Positions 35,885 through 45,018 of a DNA stretch of 64,000 nt are shown here, piece by piece. Position numbers and translations under genes: made by a program. The first letter of the stretch is position 1, and every line of letters starts with the position of its first letter. This stretch comes from Clostridia bacterium (GTDB taxonomy: Bacteria; Bacillota; Clostridia; Oscillospirales; Acutalibacteraceae), in NCBI GenBank assembly GCA_017461625.1, contig JAFTXJ010000019.1, positions 1 through 64,000 on the forward strand, read 5' to 3'. The notes beneath the pieces are model-generated. The model ran no database searches. It was not told the DNA's origin and saw only the letters and a list, made by a program, of their open reading frames with translations.

Positions 35885-38872
35885 TTGAAAAGAGTATTGT
35901 CGTGTATTCTTGCTTTGGTAAGCGTATTGAACATTTTAATTGAAATGCCAATCATGTCCATTGAAGCGCTTGCTGCTTCAGCAGACTATCCAACTGATTT
36001 AAATTCAATGAGAGCAAGAGCTGAACAAATCGTGAATTTTGAATGGATTCCGCAAAAAAATATTTCTACTTGGAATGGTAATAAGACGGAGTCAGGCTCA
36101 ACTGTTTTTAAAAAAGGGAGTACAGTTGTTGGTATGCCGTACACGCTTTTTACAAGTGAAGTGGTGGACGATAGCTTGTTATCATTAAAACAGTTTAAAA
36201 AGAAAGCAAGTAGTAACTATTCAGCAACCGCCGAATGTGTTTCCACTAGCAACAATAGTAGAACAGGACCGGTATATGGTTCATGCTGTGCAACTTTTGT
36301 TAGTGAGGTTTTCGGTGGTAGTTTAATGTCTGGTGATAATCCTGTAGAAGATAGTTGTAAGAAATTAATTAAATCAGCATACACCAAAACAATTAGGAAT
36401 GCAACGGTAGGTGATATAAAAGAGGGTGATGCACTGGTGAATACGTCAGAACATCACATTATTTGGGTTTCAGAAATAACGAGTACATCTCTTGTAATAT
36501 ATGAGCAGACGCCACCGATAGCTAGAAAAAAGACAATTTCAAAGCCTAGTAATAGCAAAACGCTTACATATGAGGGTGGTACTTATCCCACTATTGTGAG
36601 ACCATCAGAGTTGACAGATAGTCAAAAACCTGTTATTTCAAATGCGAAAGGTGAAAGTCATTCTGAAATTACAATCAGTTGGGGGAAGGTTAATGAGGCA
36701 ACAAAGTATAAAGTTGAACGAAGAAAAGCCGGTGATGATAGTTATGTTGTTGCTAAAAGTTCAACAACCTCAACAACTTTTACTGATACAGGCCTCGAAA
36801 AAGGTCAGCGTTATTATTACAAGGTTACAGCATATAACGGTTCAACAAAATTAGACACTTCTGAAAGTGTTGGAGCTTATACTAAGTTTTCTCCACCAAC
36901 AGTTGTCGCTAAAAGTGATTCAGAATTAAAAGTATCTTGGGACAGCATTGCGAAGGCAGAGAATTATACCGTAATGCGTCGTAAATCTGGAACAGATGAG
37001 TATGAAGAAATTAAAACTGTATCGGGAACATCATATACAGACACTGGTCTTTCGGCTTCAACACAATATTATTATTGGATTAGAGCAAACTGTGTTGTTG
37101 ATGGTGAAGATATTGTTGCAAAGTCCACAACAGGTGGTCAATATACTTTAACAAAAGCTCCCAAAATAAGCAAGGCGGATGATATAAGTAATTCTGAGAT
37201 TACAGTAACATGGTCTGCTGTTAGTGGTGCAACATCTTACAGAGTAGAAAGAAGAAAATCCGGAACTGAAAATTACTCGACTATAAAATCTTCTACTACG
37301 TCAACGTCTTTTGCAGATAGCGGATTGGAAACAGGGGAACGTTACTATTATCGAGTTTATGCAAAAAACAGTGCAGGTGAATCTGCTGCTTCTGAAGCTG
37401 TTGGTGTATATACCAAATTTGCTGCACCTTCAGTTAAAGTGGTCAGCTCAACACAATTGCAGATAAATTGGAATGCTATTTCAAAAGCAGAGAGCTATAC
37501 AGTTAAAAGAAGAAGTTACGATGAAAACGAATATAAAGATATAAAAACTGTTACATCCACATCTTTTACTGATTCCGGTTTAAAGAGTGGTACAAAATAT
37601 TACTATTGGATTCAGGCTAATTGTAATGTTGATGGAACTGCAATAACAGCAAAGTCAATGACTGGTGAACAGTTTACACAATTGGCAAACCCAACAGTAA
37701 CGGTTGTAAGTGATACATCGATAAAAGTTTCGTGGACAACACTAAAAGGTCATGGTACATATAAATATATTGTTCAGCGTAAATTATCAACAGAAACTTC
37801 TTATAAAAACATTACCACAGTGACCGGTACTTCGCTTACTGATACAGGATTAAAGCCTAATACAACTTATAATTATCGTGTTCAAGCAGTTAGTACAAGT
37901 GGGGATGTTTATTCGACTTCAAATGCGGTATCATCCAAAACTTCTGCTTGTGTGCATAGTTATGGTGCATGGATTGTATCAAAAAATGCAACTTGTTCCG
38001 ATACAGGAAGTGAATATAGAGTATGTTCAAAATGTACCAATAAGGAAACACGAACAACTTCTGCAACAGGAAAACATACATATGGTAATTGGACGGTTTC
38101 TAAAGCAGCGACATGCTCTGTAGCAGGAAGTGAGTACAGGGTATGCACCGGATGTACAAATAAAGAAACTCGAGCAATAGCTGCAACGGGTAAGCATACA
38201 TATGGTAATTGGACGGTTTCTAAAGCAGCGACATGCTCTGTTGCAGGAAGTGAGTACAGAGTATGCACCGGATGTACAAATAAAGAAACTCGAGCAATAG
38301 CTGCAACGGGTAAGCATACATATGGTAATTGGACGGTTTCTAAAGCAGCAACCTGTTCTGTAGCGGGAAGTGAGTGCAGAGTATGCACTGGATGCTCAAA
38401 TAAAGAAACTCGAGCAATACCTGCAACAGGTATCCACACATATTCAGTTGTTGCAAAGGTTGAGGCCACATCACAAAAAGATGGATACATTGAGTACAAA
38501 TGTAATACTTGTTCTTCATCATACAGAGATGTGATAAAATATCAGGCTCCGTCTGAACCTGTAAAAAAAGTACATTCTGTAACAATTGAAAATATCTCGC
38601 TTGATTACAAAGATTCAACAACAATTACATCTAAGATTGTTGCCGATGCAGGTGCGAAATATACAGTTACATATTCATCATCAAACAGCTCAGTTGCATC
38701 GGTGGATGTAAACGGCAAAGTGACTGCAACAGGCACAGGCAACGCAACAATCACCTGCACCGTTACAGATGAATATGGCAACACGGTATCTGATACATGT
38801 GAGGTTAAGGTCAGTTACAACTGGTGGCAGTGGATTATAGTTATTGTTCTTTTTGGCTGGATTTGTTATTAA
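35885..38872 (+). CDS. Large secreted multidomain surface protein (Cys hydrolase-like, FnIII, Cys repeats, BIG2)
   Basis: TTG 35885 follows TTTGGAGG and gives a 995-residue protein with an N-terminal signal peptide (ILALVSVLNILIEMPIM). Residues ~40-240 look like an NlpC/CHAP-type cysteine hydrolase: PVYGSCCATFVSEVFGG for Cys, SEHHIIWVSEI for His. Five FnIII domains follow (~245-690), then four 40-residue repeats with CxxC pairs (HTYGNWTVSKAATC type). A BIG2-like Ig domain comes next, and a C-terminal hydrophobic WWQWIIVIVLFGWICY. Likely displayed on the membrane face for wall or host-surface binding. Substrate unknown. Confidence 0.85.
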   Translation: MKRVLSCILALVSVLNILIEMPIMSIEALAASADYPTDLNSMRARAEQIVNFEWIPQKNISTWNGNKTESGSTVFKKGSTVVGMPYTLFTSEVVDDSLLSLKQFKKKASSNYSATAECVSTSNNSRTGPVYGSCCATFVSEVFGGSLMSGDNPVEDSCKKLIKSAYTKTIRNATVGDIKEGDALVNTSEHHIIWVSEITSTSLVIYEQTPPIARKKTISKPSNSKTLTYEGGTYPTIVRPSELTDSQKPVISNAKGESHSEITISWGKVNEATKYKVERRKAGDDSYVVAKSSTTSTTFTDTGLEKGQRYYYKVTAYNGSTKLDTSESVGAYTKFSPPTVVAKSDSELKVSWDSIAKAENYTVMRRKSGTDEYEEIKTVSGTSYTDTGLSASTQYYYWIRANCVVDGEDIVAKSTTGGQYTLTKAPKISKADDISNSEITVTWSAVSGATSYRVERRKSGTENYSTIKSSTTSTSFADSGLETGERYYYRVYAKNSAGESAASEAVGVYTKFAAPSVKVVSSTQLQINWNAISKAESYTVKRRSYDENEYKDIKTVTSTSFTDSGLKSGTKYYYWIQANCNVDGTAITAKSMTGEQFTQLANPTVTVVSDTSIKVSWTTLKGHGTYKYIVQRKLSTETSYKNITTVTGTSLTDTGLKPNTTYNYRVQAVSTSGDVYSTSNAVSSKTSACVHSYGAWIVSKNATCSDTGSEYRVCSKCTNKETRTTSATGKHTYGNWTVSKAATCSVAGSEYRVCTGCTNKETRAIAATGKHTYGNWTVSKAATCSVAGSEYRVCTGCTNKETRAIAATGKHTYGNWTVSKAATCSVAGSECRVCTGCSNKETRAIPATGIHTYSVVAKVEATSQKDGYIEYKCNTCSSSYRDVIKYQAPSEPVKKVHSVTIENISLDYKDSTTITSKIVADAGAKYTVTYSSSNSSVASVDVNGKVTATGTGNATITCTVTDEYGNTVSDTCEVKVSYNWWQWIIVIVLFGWICY
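37951..38430 (+). repeat. Four tandem 120-bp repeats inside the surface-protein gene
   Basis: Units start at 37951, 38071, 38191 and 38311; units 2-4 are nearly identical in DNA while unit 1 is diverged. Each encodes 40 residues with a C...CxxC pattern. Unit homogeneity points to recent recombination and possible copy-number variation. Confidence 0.9.
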
Positions 38873-38887
38873 AATAGAATAAACTTT

Positions 38888-38920
38888 CACCCCATTCCGT
38901 GAGGAGTGGGGTGATTTTTC
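38888..38920 (+). terminator. Terminator after the surface-protein gene
   Basis: TCACCCCATTCC (38888-38899) pairs with GGAGTGGGGTGA (38904-38915), one G-U, then five T. Confidence 0.87.
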
Positions 38921-38951
38921 CTTTTTCGGGCATACTAAATTCGGTGATTTT

Positions 38952-40547
38952 ATGGAAAAACGAGTTATTGCTGTATTTTTAGCTTTTTGCCTTGCTATGG
39001 GTGGGATTTGCCTGCGACTGTATACTGTTACAACCGACACCGAAGCCGCAAGCTATATTTCTTCTCATTATAAAAACGTAACACTTGATACCTTGCGACT
39101 CCCGATTTATGATTGCAACGGCAAGCCTCTTGTAAACCGCAGATGTGAAAACTTTGTAGTTGCCAAACCTACAGAAAATTCCGTTTCTTCGCTTTATGAA
39201 AATCTCTCTGCAGAGGAGTTTGATACCATTGCAACAACTCTTTTGCAGGGCAGTGTCGGGTATGTTAATGTCGGCGATAAATTTTTAAAGCAAAATCGCA
39301 GCTATATTACTCTTAAAAAGTTTGTCCGTTACGGAGAAAATCCGATTGCTACGCATTTAATCGGTTACGTTAATTCTGACGGCAACGGTGTAAGCGGAAT
39401 TGAGCGATGCTTTGACTCTTATATGAAAACTGATGTTTCTCTTTATGCAGGCTTTCTTTGTGATGTTAACGGTGATTTTGTTGACGGTGCCGAAATTAAA
39501 ACAGACCCTCTTTATAATAATCATAAAGGTGGAGTTTATCTTACTGTTGACAGTATTATTCAGAATATTGTGCAAGAAGAGCTTAACGCATCTTCGGTTA
39601 AAAAAGGTGCTGTAGTGGTTTGTGATATTGCAACAGGCGAAATCAAAGCTTTGGCGAGTGCACCTGAATATGACCCGGATAATGTGGCTGATTTTCTTAA
39701 TGATAAAGATTCACCGCTTACTAACAGAGCTTTGTCGGCATATCCTGTGGGCTCGGTGTTTAAGGTGGTTGTGGCGGCGTGTGCACTTGAAAACGGAATA
39801 AGTCAAAATTTTTCTTTTAATTGTAAAGGTTCTGTTCAGATTGACGGTAACACATTTCACTGCAATAATTCTGTTGCTCACGGCTTGCTCAATATGCAAG
39901 GAGCACTTGTTTATTCCTGTAACTGCTATTTTATTGAGCTTGCAAAACGGTTGGGTGAAAAGGCTATTCTTGAAACGGCAAGTGCTTTTGGTTTTGGAAG
40001 TTTAACGGAGATTACAAAGGATTTGTTTTCTTCAAAAGGAGAACTGCCCACTGCTGAGGAGCTTAAAATATCAGGCAATCTTGCTAATTTTGCTTTCGGT
40101 CAAGGCAGATTTACGGCAACCCCGATTCAGATAATAAATGTGTTCAACGCAATTGCAAACACCGGTAAATATACTACACCGTATTGTGTAACTTATATTA
40201 AAAATATTGATGGGGAAGTTGTGTATAATTTTGATGCAAAAGCTCCGGTACACGCAATCAGTGAAAAAAATGCAAAAGCTCTTACTGATATGCTTGTGAG
40301 TGTTGTAAATGAAGGCACAGCTGAAAAAGCACAGACACAGGGATTTTTCTCTGCGGGTAAAACAGCAACGGCACAAACGGGTATGTATGACGAAACAGGG
40401 AAAGAACAGCTTTGTACTTGGTTTGGCGGATTTTTTCCTGCGGATAATCCTCGGTATTCGGTAGTAATTATGTCTGAAGACGGAACAACCGGCGGAGAGG
40501 ATTGTGCACCGGTTTTTAAGGCAATAGCCGAAAGAATTGTACAATAA
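38952..40547 (+). CDS. Penicillin-binding protein, class B-like transpeptidase
   Basis: D,D-transpeptidase that cross-links peptidoglycan outside the membrane. One N-terminal membrane anchor (VIAVFLAFCLAMGGICL) and a short dimerisation region precede the transpeptidase domain with SxxK in GSVFKVVV, SxN in YSCNCYF, and the third motif as AGKTATAQTG, i.e. KTA where KTG is usual. 531 aa, small for a class B PBP and without PASTA domains, resembling sporulation or minor PBPs. Ribosome site weak (CGGTGA). Confidence 0.87.
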   Translation: MEKRVIAVFLAFCLAMGGICLRLYTVTTDTEAASYISSHYKNVTLDTLRLPIYDCNGKPLVNRRCENFVVAKPTENSVSSLYENLSAEEFDTIATTLLQGSVGYVNVGDKFLKQNRSYITLKKFVRYGENPIATHLIGYVNSDGNGVSGIERCFDSYMKTDVSLYAGFLCDVNGDFVDGAEIKTDPLYNNHKGGVYLTVDSIIQNIVQEELNASSVKKGAVVVCDIATGEIKALASAPEYDPDNVADFLNDKDSPLTNRALSAYPVGSVFKVVVAACALENGISQNFSFNCKGSVQIDGNTFHCNNSVAHGLLNMQGALVYSCNCYFIELAKRLGEKAILETASAFGFGSLTEITKDLFSSKGELPTAEELKISGNLANFAFGQGRFTATPIQIINVFNAIANTGKYTTPYCVTYIKNIDGEVVYNFDAKAPVHAISEKNAKALTDMLVSVVNEGTAEKAQTQGFFSAGKTATAQTGMYDETGKEQLCTWFGGFFPADNPRYSVVIMSEDGTTGGEDCAPVFKAIAERIVQ

Positions 40548-40576
40548 AAAGAATTTTAAAAAAGTTAAAAAAATAC

Positions 40577-40605
40577 TTGAAATATGGGAAATGTTGTGAT
40601 ATAAT
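40577..40605 (+). promoter_or_regulatory. rpsB-tsf promoter
   Basis: TTGAAA (40577-40582), 17-base spacer, TATAAT (40600-40605). The ~110-base leader that follows contains the hairpin CATCGG...CCGATG (40651-40671), where ribosomal-protein autoregulation could act. Confidence 0.82.
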
Positions 40606-40715
40606 CTATCGGCAAAACGCATGCGAGGTGTTTTCTGCAATAAGTTCATCGGTTCGTTTCGCCGATGTTTGCATTTTTAAGCCCCGCAGAGGATTAAACT
40701 TAGGAGGAAAATCAA

Positions 40716-41450
40716 ATGTCAGTAGTATCAATGAAACAGTTGCTCGAAGCAGGCGTTCACTTCGGCCATCAGACAAGAAGATGGAACCCCAAAATGGCTC
40801 CTTACATCTTCACAGAACGTAACGGAATTTACATCATCGACCTTCAGAAAACAGTTAAAAAGCTTGAAGAAGCTTACATGGTAGTTCGTGATGTAGCAGC
40901 AAACGGCGACGAAATCCTTTTCGTAGGCACAAAGAAGCAGGCTCAGGATTCAGTTAAAGAAGAAGCAATCCGCTGCGGTATGCCTTATGTTAACGCTCGT
41001 TGGCTCGGCGGTATGCTCACAAACTTCAACACAATCCAGAGAAGAATCAAGAGACTTGCTCAGCTCAAAACTATGGAAGCTGACGGCACTTTTGATATGC
41101 TCCCCAAAAAGGAAGTCATCAAGCTCAATCTCGAAATCGAAAAGCTTGAGAAGTTCATGGGTGGTATTACAGAGATGAAGAAGCAGCCCGCTGCTATGTT
41201 CATCGTTGACCCAAGAAAAGAAAGAATCGCAGTTGCAGAAGCTCACAGACTCGGTATTCCGATCATTGCTATCGTAGATACAAACTGTGACCCCGATGAA
41301 ATCGACTACGTTATCCCCGGTAACGATGACGCTATCCGCGCTGTTAAGCTTATCGTAGGTGCTATGGCTGATGCCGTTATCGAAGGCAGACAGGGTGAAC
41401 AGAGTGCTCCTGAAGCTAGCGAAGAAGCAGCAGAAGAAGTTGCTGAATAA
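40716..41450 (+). CDS. rpsB: 30S ribosomal protein S2
   Basis: Small-subunit protein recognised from [22 protein letters not shown] and [29 protein letters not shown]. 244 aa with an acidic Ala/Glu-rich C-terminal tail (residues ~228-244). AGGAGGAAAATCAA precedes ATG 40716. It is followed 47 bases on by tsf, the classic rpsB-tsf order. Confidence 0.98.
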   Translation: MSVVSMKQLLEAGVHFGHQTRRWNPKMAPYIFTERNGIYIIDLQKTVKKLEEAYMVVRDVAANGDEILFVGTKKQAQDSVKEEAIRCGMPYVNARWLGGMLTNFNTIQRRIKRLAQLKTMEADGTFDMLPKKEVIKLNLEIEKLEKFMGGITEMKKQPAAMFIVDPRKERIAVAEAHRLGIPIIAIVDTNCDPDEIDYVIPGNDDAIRAVKLIVGAMADAVIEGRQGEQSAPEASEEAAEEVAE

Positions 41451-41496
41451 TTAAATTATTACAGTTTTATATAATTATTATTAGGAGGAATTTATA

Positions 41497-42420
41497 ATGG
41501 CATTTACAGCTAAAGACGTTCAGGCTCTTCGTGAAAAGACCGGCGTTGGTATGATGGATTGCAAAAAAGCTCTTGTCGCTTCAGACGGAGATATGGATAA
41601 GGCTATCGACTTCCTCAGAGAGAAAGGACTTGCTGCAGCTACTAAAAAGGCAAGCCGTATCGCTGCTGAGGGTATGGTTCTCGCTTATTATGATGAGGCT
41701 GCTAAAGTTGGCGTTCTTGTTGAAGTTAACAGCGAAACAGACTTCGTTGCTAAAAACGATAAGTTCACATCTTTCGTAGCAGACATCGCTAAGACAATCG
41801 TTTCAGAAAATCCTGCAGATGTTGCAGCTCTTAATGAAATGAAACTCGCAGGCGGTGACAAAACAGTTGAAGAAGTTCGTCAGGAGCTTGTTCTTTCAAT
41901 TGGTGAAAATATGAACGTTCGTCGTTTTGAGCGTGTTGAAGGTGTTGTTTCAACATACATTCATGGTGGCGGTACTGTTGGTGTTATGGTTATGTTTGAC
42001 ACTGATGACGCTGCTGCAGCAACAGACGCTTTCAAAGCAATGGGTAAAGACGTTGCAATGCAGATCGCAGCTATGAATCCTCTTTATCTTGATGAAGCTT
42101 CAGTTCCTGCTGATGTTATTGATCATGAAAAAGAAATTCTTGTTGCTCAGATCAAAGAAGATCCTAAAATGGCTTCAAAACCCGAAAAGGTTATTGAAGG
42201 CATCATCTCAGGTAAAATCAAGAAGTATTACAAAGAAAACTGCCTTGTTGAGCAGGAATTCGTTAAGAACGGTGACTTCACAGTTGCAGGTTATATTGAA
42301 TCAGTTGCTAAAGAGCTTGGCGCTTCTGTTAAGGCTACAGGTTTCATCCGTTATGCTAAGGGTGAAGGTCTCCAGAAGAGAGAAGACAACTTCGCTGATG
42401 AAGTTGCAAGCATGATGTAA
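41497..42420 (+). CDS. tsf: Translation elongation factor Ts
   Basis: Nucleotide exchange factor for EF-Tu. N-terminal UBA-like domain with LREKTGVGMMDCKKALVASDGDMDKAIDFLREKG, the EF-Tu-contacting SETDFVAKND loop, and core subdomains. 307 aa. AGGAGGAATTTATA precedes the ATG. Co-transcribed with rpsB and ends in a terminator. Confidence 0.98.
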   Translation: MAFTAKDVQALREKTGVGMMDCKKALVASDGDMDKAIDFLREKGLAAATKKASRIAAEGMVLAYYDEAAKVGVLVEVNSETDFVAKNDKFTSFVADIAKTIVSENPADVAALNEMKLAGGDKTVEEVRQELVLSIGENMNVRRFERVEGVVSTYIHGGGTVGVMVMFDTDDAAAATDAFKAMGKDVAMQIAAMNPLYLDEASVPADVIDHEKEILVAQIKEDPKMASKPEKVIEGIISGKIKKYYKENCLVEQEFVKNGDFTVAGYIESVAKELGASVKATGFIRYAKGEGLQKREDNFADEVASMM

Positions 42421-42428
42421 TTGAATTT

Positions 42429-42461
42429 ATCCGGTAAGGTTTTCCCTTGCCGGATTTTTTT
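42429..42461 (+). terminator. Terminator after tsf
   Basis: ATCCGGTAAGG (42429-42439) pairs with CCTTGCCGGAT (42445-42455), then seven T in all. Confidence 0.9.
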
Positions 42462-42473
42462 GTAAATTTACCC

Positions 42474-42502
42474 TTGTATTTTGTTTTATTTTGTGATATT
42501 AT
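42474..42502 (+). promoter_or_regulatory. Promoter for the small membrane protein
   Basis: TTGTAT (42474-42479), 17-base spacer, TATTAT (42497-42502), 40 bases before ATG 42542. Confidence 0.6.
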
Positions 42503-42541
42503 CTAAATGTTAATCTTTATGATTGTGTGGAGGGGCATAAT

Positions 42542-42877
42542 ATGGCCGAACAAAATAAAACTCCTGATAAAAAAATCAAGCCGATAAACAAAAAAGCTAA
42601 GTTTATTTGGTTTGCTATTTCTATGGTTATTTTTGCTGTCGGAGCAATTCTCGCTAAAAGCGGTGTGTCTTTTGATAGTTATGTTGTTAAAGCTATTTAT
42701 GCGGTGTTTGTTTTATTCCCGCTTCTTATGGCAGCTCAAAAGGTAAGTTGTGAGCGTTATGATGAAGAAGGCAAAAGAAACATACTTGCATTTTTGATGT
42801 ATTATTTTTGCATTTTCTTGTTTATAGTTTTGATTCCCGTTATATTCTGGGTAAATCAGTTTGTATTGTTAGGTTAA
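42542..42877 (+). CDS. Small three-helix membrane protein
   Basis: 111 residues from ATG 42542 (GGAGGGGC upstream). A Lys-rich cytoplasmic N-terminus precedes hydrophobic segments FIWFAISMVIFAVGAILA, AIYAVFVLFPLLMAA and YYFCIFLFIVLIPVIFWV. No motif recognised; function unknown. Confidence 0.7.
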   Translation: MAEQNKTPDKKIKPINKKAKFIWFAISMVIFAVGAILAKSGVSFDSYVVKAIYAVFVLFPLLMAAQKVSCERYDEEGKRNILAFLMYYFCIFLFIVLIPVIFWVNQFVLLG

Positions 42878-42886
42878 TATAGATTA

Positions 42887-42914
42887 AACGGAGCTTCGGC
42901 TCCGTTATTTTTTT
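42887..42914. terminator. Bidirectional terminator
   Basis: AACGGAGC-TTCG-GCTCCGTT (42887-42906) followed by ATTTTTTT; lies between convergent genes. Confidence 0.88.
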
Positions 42915-43182
42915 AGAAAAATTTTCTCCTTGGCGGTGGGGTAGGATTGTTCGGTATGCAATAATCTACAAGAATTGTGTCATCACCGATAACTTTGATG
43001 TTTTCCCACGGAATTTTAATATCACAACCCTTGCCGAAAAGGTGTCCTCTTTCAAAAATCACAATGCACACAAGTCTACCGCTGACGGTATCAATCTCCA
43101 CATCGTCAACATTTCCCAGTCTGCAACCGTTGGAGGAGCAGATTACGTCTTTGTTTCTTAATTCTTGTATGCAACAACCCAT
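42913..43182 (-). CDS. YlmC/YmxH-family PRC-barrel protein
   Basis: 89 residues with the PRC-barrel pattern QELRNKDVICSSNGCRLGNVDDVEIDT and KIPWENIKVIGDDTILVD. This family is linked to sporulation in Firmicutes, suggesting a spore-forming ancestry; the molecular role is not known. Its stop overlaps the bidirectional terminator. Confidence 0.85.
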   Translation of the reverse strand: MGCCIQELRNKDVICSSNGCRLGNVDDVEIDTVSGRLVCIVIFERGHLFGKGCDIKIPWENIKVIGDDTILVDYCIPNNPTPPPRRKFF

Positions 43183-43261
43183 AAAAATTCTCCGTTTCTC
43201 TTGTAAATTTTTAACACTTGTGTTAGAATATAATAAATATTATTCGGAAAGGTTGAATTTT

Positions 43262-45001
43262 ATGAAAAAAGTATTAGCAATTATACTTTCACTCGTAATG
43301 ATGCTCACTTGTAGCGGTATTGCAGCTTTTGCTGATGACGCTGCTGTTGAGGAAAATGTTCCCGAAACAAATGAGAGTATCAATATTTCAGACATTGCTG
43401 CCGATTTGTTCTCAACAGATCTTGGTATTGACAATGTTATCCGCCCTTTGAGCCATATTGACGTCTCATCAGCAGATGCTTTTGCAACGTCTATGACAAA
43501 AGTTCTTTATGGTATCGTTGACCTTCTTATTGATGCAATAGTAGGTGCAATCAATCTTGCTGCTCCTTCTAAGGAATTTGTTGATTGTGAAGACTATGCA
43601 ACCGAAAACTTCTATGAAGGTTATGAGACTTTCCTTGATGAGCCTGCTGCAGGTGCAAAGTGGAGCCTTGGTTATTCAAGCGCTTCAATTCAGACAGGTG
43701 ATGAGCTTGATGGCAATCACTATGTAGGCGGTAGCCTTTCACTTGATAAGTATGCTACAGCAATTATGGATGATCAGCGTGTAAGAGTTATCAGCATTGA
43801 TGACGGCAGTGGCAGAGGTGCTGTTGTGTTTGCTTGTATCGATGCTTTCGGTCTTGCTCTTCCTGATGTAAGAGAAATTCGTGAAAGACTCACTTATTTT
43901 GCAGAAGCTAACGGCATTGCAAGCATCAATATTTCAGTTCTTCATCAGCACAGCTGTGTTGACACTTATGGTATGAATGCTCCTCTTCTTAAAGCTATTG
44001 GCATTAACCCTCTCGCAAACATCTATAATAAATTTGCAGAGAACGATATTGAGCTTGTTACAGGTAAAAATGAAGCCTTTATGGAAAATCTCTTTATTGT
44101 AACAACAAGAGCCATTCGTGAATCTTATGAAAATATGGAACCCGGTAAGCTCTATTTCTCGGAAACAGATGTTTCAGAGTATATTCGTGAGAAGCGTGAA
44201 CCCATCACTTGTGACTGGGATCTTAACCGACTTCGTTTTGTTCCCGATAACGATGCAAACAGAGAAACATGGCTCTTCAACGGTCCTATTCACTGTGTAG
44301 GTGCAGGTGCCGGCGGAACTGACGTTACAGGCGACTATCCGTATTACATGGAGCAGTATATTAACAAGCATGCTGATGCTAACTTTATGCTTATTCTCGG
44401 TGCAGAGCTTGCAATTTCAAGTGACTACACACTTATCCCGGACGGTCTTGCTCCGTTTGAAGATATCAAGGTTTATGGTGAAGCACTTGCCAAAAAGGTT
44501 ATTGAAACCAATGCTCCCGAAACAGAGGTAGAGCCTCTTCTCAACATCCGTTTCAGAGAGTATGAGATTCCTGTTACTAACCAGATTCTTGTATTTGCAG
44601 CTAAGATGGGTATTGTTACAAACCTTGCAGTTAAGCACAATGCACTTGGTACAGATATGGCTGTAGTTACAGAAATGGGATATATGGAACTCGGTAAGGA
44701 TTTGGCAGTTGCAATTGTTCCCGGTGAGCTTGAGCCTGCAATTGCTTATGGCGGAGCTCTTGATGAAACAAATTCTTACAGAAATGAATCTTGGGATTAT
44801 CCTTCAATGCAGGAAATCATCGGTAACGACAGAGAGCTTCTTGTATTCGGTATCACCAATGACCAGGTTGGTTATATTCTTACAGATAACGATTACAGCA
44901 GCATTATTTCGGGTGTTAACGAAGAAATCGTTGCAACAGGTGATCAGGCAGGTTCAACAACAATTGTTGCATTCCAGGAACTTATAGATTCAATCAGATA
45001 A
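43262..45001 (+). CDS. Secreted neutral/alkaline ceramidase-like protein
   Basis: Signal peptide VLAIILSLVMMLTCSGIAAFA, then a domain resembling the N-terminal part of neutral ceramidase. It has SLGYSSASIQ, VVFACIDAFGL, the metal-site segment ISVLHQHSCVDTYG (HTHS in classical ceramidases) and LILGAELAISSDY, with a late IVPGELEP. 579 aa. Ceramidases cleave ceramide to sphingosine and fatty acid; whether this branch does so is unknown. Start ATG 43262 is preceded by GGAAAGG; the frame extends upstream without a site. nagB follows 17 bases later, pairing a secreted hydrolase with amino-sugar use. Confidence 0.75.
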   Translation: MKKVLAIILSLVMMLTCSGIAAFADDAAVEENVPETNESINISDIAADLFSTDLGIDNVIRPLSHIDVSSADAFATSMTKVLYGIVDLLIDAIVGAINLAAPSKEFVDCEDYATENFYEGYETFLDEPAAGAKWSLGYSSASIQTGDELDGNHYVGGSLSLDKYATAIMDDQRVRVISIDDGSGRGAVVFACIDAFGLALPDVREIRERLTYFAEANGIASINISVLHQHSCVDTYGMNAPLLKAIGINPLANIYNKFAENDIELVTGKNEAFMENLFIVTTRAIRESYENMEPGKLYFSETDVSEYIREKREPITCDWDLNRLRFVPDNDANRETWLFNGPIHCVGAGAGGTDVTGDYPYYMEQYINKHADANFMLILGAELAISSDYTLIPDGLAPFEDIKVYGEALAKKVIETNAPETEVEPLLNIRFREYEIPVTNQILVFAAKMGIVTNLAVKHNALGTDMAVVTEMGYMELGKDLAVAIVPGELEPAIAYGGALDETNSYRNESWDYPSMQEIIGNDRELLVFGITNDQVGYILTDNDYSSIISGVNEEIVATGDQAGSTTIVAFQELIDSIR

Positions 45002-45018
45002 ATGGCAGAGGTACTATT

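Noticed and set aside
37951..38430. Possible CRISPR-like or satellite array
   Set aside because: The period is 120 bp with no spacers, and it is in frame within a surface-protein gene.
37960..38499. Minus-strand open frames over the Cys-repeat region
   Set aside because: They mirror the 120-bp repeats in the sense gene; period matches the sense repeats and no motif is seen.
42977..43261. N-terminal extension of the ceramidase-like protein
   Set aside because: The extension lacks a ribosome site, lies antisense to the YlmC/YmxH gene, and starting at 43262 gives a proper signal peptide.
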